Part shown: one piece after another, positions 58,711-64,000 of the stretch
Position numbering within the stretch: position 1 is the first letter of the stretch
Layout of the letters: each line of letters begins with the position of its first letter
Origin: Microbulbifer aggregans
GTDB lineage: Bacteria > Pseudomonadota > Gammaproteobacteria > Pseudomonadales > Cellvibrionaceae
DNA: 64,000 nucleotides
Direction of reading: 5' to 3'
NCBI RefSeq assembly: GCF_020524005.1
Contig: NZ_JAIVKK010000003.1
Coordinates: 248,001 to 312,000 of the forward strand
Notes under the pieces: generated by a model
What the model was told of the DNA's origin: nothing
The model's input: the letters and a program-made list of their open reading frames with translations, nothing else
Database searches by the model: none
Position numbers and translations under genes: made by a program

Positions 58711-60006
58711 CTAATAATCTACCGGCCGGTACCTGAATTTTCTTCGTAAAGCTGCTAATCCTCCATCATTTTTTAGCGCATCAAGATAGTCGGCCCATAC
58801 CTGCATCATGTGGCGCCGCTGCTCAATATGGGCTGTTCGATTGTATGCCCTACCCAGCGCATCTTGAACGCTATGGGCCAGTTGGTGTTCGATCCACGCT
58901 ACCGGAAACCCGAGCTCTTCATCCAGGAGTGTACGTGCCATCGCCCGGAATCCATGCGGTGTTATGGCATCATTTTCGTACCCCATAGCCCTGAGGGCGG
59001 TACGAACCGCATTTTCTGACATTGGGCGAGATGCGCTCCGCATTGAAGGAAATATGTATCGGCCCGAGCCGGTAAGTTTTTCCAGGTCAGTCAAAATCCT
59101 TTTAGACTGACTAGTGAGTGGAATGATGTGCGGCGTTCCCATTTTCATTCGCTCACCCGGAATCTCAATACGGTCGGCCTGCCAGTTAACATCAGCCCAC
59201 TCCAAGTGCCGGAGCTCCCCTGGACGGCAGAAAAAGAGCGGAGTCAACTTTAATGCAACTTCGACAACGAGCGATCCCTGATATGAATCGATTTTGCGAA
59301 GCAAATCAGCCACCTCTTCTGGGTCTGTGATCGCAGCAAAATGCTGAACTTTTGGCTTTTTAAGAGCATTGGATAGTGCGCTAGTCGGGTCGCTTTTGAC
59401 GAGGCCAGTTATAACGGCAAACTGGAAGATCTGGCTGGCTACACGGCGAGTACGCTGAGCTAGCTCATAGTGTCCGCGCTCTTCTATCCGGCGCAAAGCC
59501 TGGAGTACATCTATCGGCTCAATCGTATTGATTGCCCGATGGCCAAGGTAGGGGAAAAGGTCTCGCTCTAATGCCCGCCAGGTGCGACTGCGATGACTGG
59601 TTGATTTGTCCGCCATTCGCACGTCAAACCAGTCCTGACCTACCTCCTGGAAACTCGGTCCTGTAGGAACACCAGGTTCAATAGCCTTCCCCGTCTTTTG
59701 CAGCATCGGGTCAATATTCTGGCGAAGAAGTGATTTGGCATCATCTCTCGCAAGACGAGCAATCTTGAGGGACACCTCAGGGAACACCCCCAACGCGAGC
59801 ATTTTCTCGCGGCCCTCGAACCGATACTTCATGCGCCAGTATTTTCGGCCGGTTTTTGTGACCTGCAAATAGAGGTTTTGACCGTCGGATAGCCGATAGT
59901 CGCGATCTTTGGGCTCTGCGGTAAGGACTTGTCGGAAGGTGAGAGGCAACGGGGGCTCCGAGGCAGTTTGGGGGTATCGCCAAGAATAGGCGATCGATAC
60001 CCCCAT
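58711..60006 (-). CDS. P4-type tyrosine recombinase (integrase)
   Basis: The 431-aa integrase has an N-terminal DUF4102-like arm-binding domain (FRQVLTAEPKDRDYRLSDGQ, then RFEGREKMLALGVFPEVSL), a core-binding domain, and the catalytic set R (FFCRPGELRHLEWADV), HxxR (HGFRAMARTLL), H (EHQLAHSVQ) and Tyr (GRAYNRTAH). It lies next to the right core with its start facing it. The start is set at MGVSIAYSW; the frame upstream encodes repeat DNA (LGVSG...) and is not real protein. The start codon lies inside a 'tacccccaaa' repeat, so Int binding could repress its own gene. Confidence 0.9.
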   Translation of the reverse strand: MGVSIAYSWRYPQTASEPPLPLTFRQVLTAEPKDRDYRLSDGQNLYLQVTKTGRKYWRMKYRFEGREKMLALGVFPEVSLKIARLARDDAKSLLRQNIDPMLQKTGKAIEPGVPTGPSFQEVGQDWFDVRMADKSTSHRSRTWRALERDLFPYLGHRAINTIEPIDVLQALRRIEERGHYELAQRTRRVASQIFQFAVITGLVKSDPTSALSNALKKPKVQHFAAITDPEEVADLLRKIDSYQGSLVVEVALKLTPLFFCRPGELRHLEWADVNWQADRIEIPGERMKMGTPHIIPLTSQSKRILTDLEKLTGSGRYIFPSMRSASRPMSENAVRTALRAMGYENDAITPHGFRAMARTLLDEELGFPVAWIEHQLAHSVQDALGRAYNRTAHIEQRRHMMQVWADYLDALKNDGGLAALRRKFRYRPVDY

Positions 60007-60079
60007 TTGTACCCCCAAAGTGGACTGGATTGCACCAGATACCCCCAGATTTTGGCGGACGACGCCGGACACCCCCAGA
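59968..60079. repeat. Integrase arm-type repeats, right end
   Basis: Copies of (g)ataccccca: inverted at 59,970-59,979, a direct pair at 59,996-60,019 (the same pair, with the same spacing, is at 13,339-13,362), and singles at 60,038-60,049 and 60,068-60,079. They surround the integrase start. Confidence 0.65.
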
Positions 60080-60084
60080 AACGC

Positions 60085-60109
60085 GAAAGCCCCGCAGGGC
60101 GGGGCTTTC
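60085..60109 (-). terminator. Element-carried terminator of the tRNA locus
   Basis: gaaagccccgc / gcggggctttc hairpin, counterpart of the one at 13,208-13,232. The flanking 25-30 bases also resemble each other, so the element carries a substitute 3' flank for the tRNA. Confidence 0.7.
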
Positions 60110-60141
60110 AGGACGATTCCGGACGTTACCGGATCTTTGTA

Positions 60142-60176
60142 TGGTGCCCAGGGCGGGACTTGAACCCGCACGGCCC
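60142..60176 (-). other. Right core: tRNA 3'-end sequence (junction of two elements)
   Basis: The 25-bp core identical to attL plus 9-10 more tRNA-like bases, so on the minus strand a complete T-arm (GCGGGTTCAAGTCCCGC), CCTGGGC, A, CCA, most like a tRNA-Leu 3' end. The sequence beyond (60,177-60,230) does not supply the pairing GCCCAGG acceptor strand or an anticodon arm; instead it has the hairpin gagcgcctagggcgctc. It is therefore a tail fragment, probably the left end of a second element in tandem, with the intact tRNA beyond the window. Confidence 0.65.
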
Positions 60177-60313
60177 CAGAAGGGCTCCCAGAGCGTCTCA
60201 GAGCGCCTAGGGCGCTCCGGCCACCATCCATATGTCTTCAGATACCCACCAAAGTGTCACACCTCAGTGACAGCTTGATTGTTGTAAGGCGCGGATACTG
60301 CCGGAGGGTGAGG

Positions 60314-61075
60314 CTAATTGCCAGCCTCTCGAAGTTGGCTCCAAAGGGTTTTCGTCTCTCTTTTCAGGTCTTGGCTGATGAAAGTATGCCCCCCCAGGTA
60401 GCCCGGATTGTAGAACATGTAGTTCAGCCACCCGCGATCAATCGGGTATTTCTGCTCACTGCCCTTTGGCGTATACGTAGAGCTAATCAATACTGCCCGG
60501 CTTGCCCCTCTCCCGGGGTACTCAGCGGCGACCTCACGAGTAATTTCTCTTTCTAGGGCCTTAACCAAATCCGGGCCAGCAGAAACAGGCAACGAGATAG
60601 CACCGTGAAAATGCGGGCTCACCCGCGGCCTATCTTCGTAATTTTTTTCCCCGAATCGCTTTTCCTTCATACCCTTTGTGTCGTGCGTTACGAGATAGAA
60701 CAACACAGGAGTGTCAGGATTTCCGATAACCCGCCGCACAGCTTTGACAATTCTGTCTCTTACTGCCGGCCACAGATCCATTTCACCTCCCTCGAATCGG
60801 GCCGAGAGCGATGCCTCATACACTGGAGATAGGTTGATATTCAGTTGGTGAGGTATAAACCCTTGCCGACTGAGGATCACCTCATGGGCCGCGAAGATTT
60901 GCTGCTTCGGAGAGGAATTTCTCCAAGTTGGTACGTTCTGCTTAGGTAGTAGTAGATCACTATTAACTACCAGAAAACGACGCCTTATGAGCGCAAGCCG
61001 CACAGCTATTGGGCTGCGGGTGTATTTGGGGGGGCGACTTTTTCGGGAAATTGTCGGCTTAACCTCAGACGACAC
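60314..61075 (-). CDS. HUH-type replication initiator / relaxase-like protein
   Basis: The 253-aa protein has a SPHFHGAIS motif (HUH-like HFH), a preceding beta strand VLFYLVTHD, and a Tyr-containing segment (GWLNYMFYN) in the place of a catalytic tyrosine. It resembles Gp2-type rolling-circle replication proteins of inoviruses and small integrative elements. The start and basic N-terminus (SRKSRPPKYTRS) are reasonable. Gene of element 2. Confidence 0.65.
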   Translation of the reverse strand: MSSEVKPTISRKSRPPKYTRSPIAVRLALIRRRFLVVNSDLLLPKQNVPTWRNSSPKQQIFAAHEVILSRQGFIPHQLNINLSPVYEASLSARFEGGEMDLWPAVRDRIVKAVRRVIGNPDTPVLFYLVTHDTKGMKEKRFGEKNYEDRPRVSPHFHGAISLPVSAGPDLVKALEREITREVAAEYPGRGASRAVLISSTYTPKGSEQKYPIDRGWLNYMFYNPGYLGGHTFISQDLKRETKTLWSQLREAGN

Positions 61076-61198
61076 GTTAAGAACCTTATATGTAGAAACT
61101 GAAAATTGGCCACAAAATAAACAACAACCCCACCCAAATCAAACCTTAATTTTCTAAGGGTATGACAGATGGGGGAGCTATCTGGGCTCTGTTTGGGG

Positions 61199-61768
61199 TC
61201 AATGAAGCTCTACTACCTCATCTTCCTCGATGGACTCGCCACCGCGAAGCAGGACATCCTCCTCTCTCTGTTGAGCTCTGAGTAACCGGCAGTCATCTTC
61301 AGTCATTACTCTGAGAGGGAGTATCTCTAGATCCTCTTCTGCGACGGAATCAGAAGTATCAATCTTGACCGAGCTACGCATTGCATCTGCCGTGAGCTTG
61401 ATGCTGTTCGCGTACGAATTCAGCGCCCGGAAGGCTTGCCTTGCATCCTCTGGGGTATCAATAGCCAGCTTATCCGCTGCCTCATGAAGCTTCTCCCGGA
61501 GCCTTTCACAGTGAAGCCTGGTATCAATCAGAATTGCCGCGGCGGTCTCTTGAATGGCCTCATCCTGACTGATCTCCGCCCTTAACTCTCGCCGAGCTTC
61601 CGCGATGATCTCCTCGCTTACTACTCCTCTAGAGGCTTTGAAGCGTGAGCACACCCGCTTCACACTGGCAGTAGAGCGGCCGGTACGCTCCCCAATCACG
61701 GGATAGGTATACCCAGCCTCCCTCATGGCCACTATTTGGGCTTCTTCCACAGGGGTTAGCTTCTTCAA
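61199..61768 (-). CDS. HTH protein coupled to the serine recombinase
   Basis: The 189-aa protein has an N-terminal homeodomain-like HTH (EEAQIVAMREAGYTYPVIGE RTGRS) and a long acidic helical part. It starts with TTG overlapping the recombinase stop by 4 bases, so the two are translated together. It may be a regulator or a small-terminase-like DNA-binding protein; no assignment beyond HTH. Confidence 0.6.
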   Translation of the reverse strand: MKKLTPVEEAQIVAMREAGYTYPVIGERTGRSTASVKRVCSRFKASRGVVSEEIIAEARRELRAEISQDEAIQETAAAILIDTRLHCERLREKLHEAADKLAIDTPEDARQAFRALNSYANSIKLTADAMRSSVKIDTSDSVAEEDLEILPLRVMTEDDCRLLRAQQREEDVLLRGGESIEEDEVVELH

Positions 61769-62334
61769 TCAGTTTCCTCGCTTGCTAGGTACTTGTAGAG
61801 CGTGCTTACACCAATTTTCAGTTGCTTAGCCACACTCTCTTTCGATTGGCCTTGCTCTATCAGGAGCTTGGCCGTTCGGATGGTTGCAGGATCAACAGGC
61901 TTCCGGCCCTTGTACTTCCCTTCGGCTTTCGCCCTCTCGATCCCGATTAGCTGTCTCTCCCGGAGCTGCTCTCGTTCCATCTTTGCGAGCCCAGCCATAA
62001 CGGTGAGGATCATCTCCCCGGCTGGGCTGGTGACGTCCATGCCACCTAACTGGTCGATAACCAAATGCACACCAGCTGCTTTGAGCTCTTCAGTCACAGC
62101 CAGAACTTCCTGTGTGTTCCGCCCAATTCGAGAGACCTCCTTAACTATTAAGGTGTCACCACGCTTGAGGCGGCTCAGGAGCTCCTTGAACTTGGGACGA
62201 TCCGTTGTTGTGCCTGTGAACTTCTCTTGAACAGCCAGATCGTGAGGGTACTTCTCCGCTAGGTATGCAGACTGCTGGTCGGCGTTCTGCTCTTCTGTGC
62301 TCACCCGGGCGTAGATGTACTTAGTCACGGCCAT
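61765..62334 (-). CDS. Serine recombinase (resolvase/invertase family)
   Basis: The 189-aa protein opens YIYARVSTEEQNADQQ with catalytic Ser12 (ARVS), then VKEVSRIGRNTQEVL, GLAKMEREQLRERQLIGIER and a C-terminal HTH (SKESVAKQLKIGVSTLYKYL). This is the resolvase/Hin-type length and order. It may resolve co-integrates or invert DNA of element 2; no inverted target repeats were noticed nearby. Confidence 0.9.
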   Translation of the reverse strand: MAVTKYIYARVSTEEQNADQQSAYLAEKYPHDLAVQEKFTGTTTDRPKFKELLSRLKRGDTLIVKEVSRIGRNTQEVLAVTEELKAAGVHLVIDQLGGMDVTSPAGEMILTVMAGLAKMEREQLRERQLIGIERAKAEGKYKGRKPVDPATIRTAKLLIEQGQSKESVAKQLKIGVSTLYKYLASEETD

Positions 62335-62682
62335 TCTCTATATAAGTTCTTAGACGTTAATAGAATACCCTCTACAAACACCAATAACAACCCTAAATAG
62401 AAAGAGAATGCGATTCTCTCTAGGGGATACCCCACAGAGAAGGAAATTCGAAGTTAGTGCCGCATTCAGCCAGAACTATTGAGCGATGGCGGATATTTCA
62501 TTATCCAAAGAGACTATGTACGATAGGTAATTGAGACGCCCATCTCATAATTAATGTGATCGACTACAAAATAATCTCATTCGAAGCTTAAAAGTAAGCG
62601 ATCGGCTAAAAATAAATCCAGTCGTTCAACAAGTAAACTCAACGGCTCTTAACAGCTAAAAAATATATTTTGGGGTTTTAAA
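62335..62682. other. AT-rich spacer
   Basis: Intergenic region between the divergent recombinase and lipoprotein genes; no gene or repeat is supportable. Confidence 0.5.
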
Positions 62683-63207
62683 ATGAAAAAAGTAATTGCA
62701 GCTATCTCGGTTCTGGGGTTAGTTGGCTGCGCGTCTACCGGGGGTGGGAAAACCTTTCAACTAACAAGTCAATTTGACGCGAACGAAGTCTCCTGGAGCG
62801 AAGGTAAAGGGACTGCCACCATCTCTGGGCAATCCTTTGTTCAGACACGCGGTGGGCAGCCACGGACTTGTGCGGGAAGGCCTGTAAACTTAGTACCAGT
62901 CTCTGCGTATGCGGAAGAAAGAATTCGCATACTTTATGGCAATACATACCAAGGCTATAACTCTGCATTTACTGGAGTAAAAGCCAAATTTGTCCCTGAT
63001 GTCTTTGAATTCCGATCAACTATTAGAAATGCCACTTGCGACGCTCAGGGTAATTTTGAATTTTCCGGGATACCTGCTGGTGACTACTTCGTTATCTCCA
63101 GCATTACTTGGGTTGTGGACAATCCATTTATTCCGCAAGGTGGCACAATGATGAAAAAAGTTTCCATTGCGGAAGGCGAATCTACCCGAGCAATACTTAC
63201 ACCTTGA
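62683..63207 (+). CDS. Small lipoprotein
   Basis: The 174-aa protein has a signal peptide and lipobox (LGLVGC, Cys16) and a mature part of mostly beta character with two further cysteines (RTCAGRPVNL; NATCDAQGNF) that may pair, and a carboxypeptidase-regulatory-like stretch (GNFEFSGIPAGDYFVISS). No enzyme motif is seen. It stands alone, followed by a perfect hairpin. Confidence 0.7.
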   Translation: MKKVIAAISVLGLVGCASTGGGKTFQLTSQFDANEVSWSEGKGTATISGQSFVQTRGGQPRTCAGRPVNLVPVSAYAEERIRILYGNTYQGYNSAFTGVKAKFVPDVFEFRSTIRNATCDAQGNFEFSGIPAGDYFVISSITWVVDNPFIPQGGTMMKKVSIAEGESTRAILTP

Positions 63208-63223
63208 TCGATTCCCCTGACAA

Positions 63224-63254
63224 ACCAATTGTCCCTATCAGAGGGACAATTGGT
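63224..63254. terminator. Perfect hairpin after the lipoprotein gene
   Basis: 13-bp perfect stem accaattgtccct / agggacaattggt with a 5-base loop. No T-run follows, so termination is inferred from position between convergent genes. Confidence 0.6.
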
Positions 63255-63292
63255 AGCACGGTTCTAAGCGATCCACGTCTGTTTATCTCAAC

Positions 63293-64000
63293 CTAGCCCA
63301 ACCTCTTCGGGTGTTCCCATCCGACGCCCTCAATAACCAGTAACTCTACCGCTTCCTTCATCTGCTCAATTGTCGCAGCTTCATCTAAGTAGTCTTTTGA
63401 TGAGCCGAGACTAGGCTCATGTCCGACAATACACTGAATGGTAGGTATATCGACGCCAGCCTTCCGAAGATGATTAATAATCACCCTCCGCAAGCCATGG
63501 AAGACCTTTTCCTTTCCATACTCATCCATTGGCCTAGACAAAACCTTGTGAGTATTTTTTAAAGCAGTCCAATACCTACTTACCGTGCCGCCCTTTTTTC
63601 CACCTTTTTTACTCAACCCTGGCCACATACTCGTATTCCCACTCTTCGCAACCCGGTCTCTATACTCCAATAAACCGTTATTCAGAAGCTCTGAATGCAA
63701 AGGAACCCGGCGCATCCCCGCCTTTGTTTTGACACTCCTATCCTCTGTTTTATATATGACGAAATACCAGATACCTGACCCTTCATCCTGATATATATCT
63801 TCAACATACAGATGAGCCACTTCATTTTGGCGAGCACCCGAGTAGAGTGCTATTCTTGGTATCCAAAACTCCCAAGCATTCCTAATGAGAGTCTCCGGCA
63901 AGTTGAACCATTCCCTAAGATCTCTCGGAGTTGGAGTTGGGTAGCTGCGCGAATCCCTCTCGATTTGTATACTTGCCAGCCAATTCTTACGAATATATTC
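63293..64000 (-). CDS. Tyrosine recombinase, C-terminal part (gene leaves the window)
   Basis: The 236 codons visible contain the catalytic domain: Arg in YSGARQNEVAHLYVEDI, HxxR in HGLRRVIINHL, His/Trp-like GHEPSLGSSKDYLD with the Tyr. The frame stays open to base 64,000, so the start lies outside. By position it is the integrase of element 2, facing the right end beyond the window. Confidence 0.85.
   Translation of the reverse strand, partial: EYIRKNWLASIQIERDSRSYPTPTPRDLREWFNLPETLIRNAWEFWIPRIALYSGARQNEVAHLYVEDIYQDEGSGIWYFVIYKTEDRSVKTKAGMRRVPLHSELLNNGLLEYRDRVAKSGNTSMWPGLSKKGGKKGGTVSRYWTALKNTHKVLSRPMDEYGKEKVFHGLRRVIINHLRKAGVDIPTIQCIVGHEPSLGSSKDYLDEAATIEQMKEAVELLVIEGVGWEHPKRLG

Noticed and set aside
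60142..60230. An intact tRNA at the right core
   Set aside because: Only the T-arm, acceptor 3' strand and CCA are convincing. No GCCCAGG 5' strand, anticodon loop with U33 or D-arm could be fitted; the expected place is taken by another hairpin.
58711..60231. The long integrase frame starting at 60,231
   Set aside because: The extra 75 residues translate the tRNA tail, the terminator and the 'taccccca' repeats; the ATG at 60,006 starts the real protein.

Overview
The window reads as chromosome from a marine-type gammaproteobacterium (a Microbulbifer/Cellvibrio-like relative is my guess from the protein set, not proven) in which an ordinary core segment (about 1-13.2 kb) is followed by a 46.9-kb integrated element (13,265-60,166) and by the start of a second element that runs off the right edge.

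Core segment. A NrtR-like Nudix regulator and a YebC/YeeN-family protein are followed by a complete four-gene beta-oxidation operon on the minus strand (acyl-CoA dehydrogenase, MaoC-type hydratase, SDR dehydrogenase, thiolase) with a divergent XRE-type regulator. Next come an unusual lipoprotein that fuses a DsbA-like domain to GspC-like HR and PDZ domains, and three secreted proteins (a GDSL-type hydrolase, a DUF4785-like protein and an alpha/beta hydrolase).

Element 1. Its ends are 25-bp direct repeats of a tRNA 3' end, and both ends also carry 'tacccccaaa'-type repeats beside a P4-type tyrosine integrase at the right end. The left arm holds an AlpA-like regulator, a MobI-like charged protein, a HEPN-LOTUS protein and a frameshifted StbB-like ATPase. 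Two decayed copies of one IS3-family element bracket a foreign-looking cargo of two large proteins: a 1036-aa protein of unknown family and a 791-aa protein with Het-C signatures. The centre is a 22.5-kb, nine-gene minus-strand defence operon: ZorA, ZorB, an HNH nuclease, a SNF2 helicase, a 1628-aa adenine methylase, a DUF262/HNH protein, a 2125-aa DEAD/DUF1998 helicase, a RelE-UvrD fusion helicase and an 80-aa protein. It looks like Zorya (ZorA-ZorB-HNH) wired to a DISARM/Druantia-like helicase-methylase set, and three of its proteins share a C-terminal module (four copies). Upstream of it lie four long imperfect palindromes, a RepA-like ATPase, two paralogous phage-type regulators (one with an internal stop), a HipBST toxin-antitoxin set with a clear operator, a CoiA-like nuclease and the integrase.

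Element 2 (from about 60.17 kb) has an HUH-type Rep/relaxase-like protein, an HTH protein overlapping a serine recombinase, a small lipoprotein, and a second tyrosine recombinase that leaves the window. This fits tandem integration at one tRNA locus; no intact tRNA is visible in the window.

The most promising candidates for something undescribed are the IS-bracketed Het-C gene pair and the Zorya-helicase operon held together by its shared C-terminal module.
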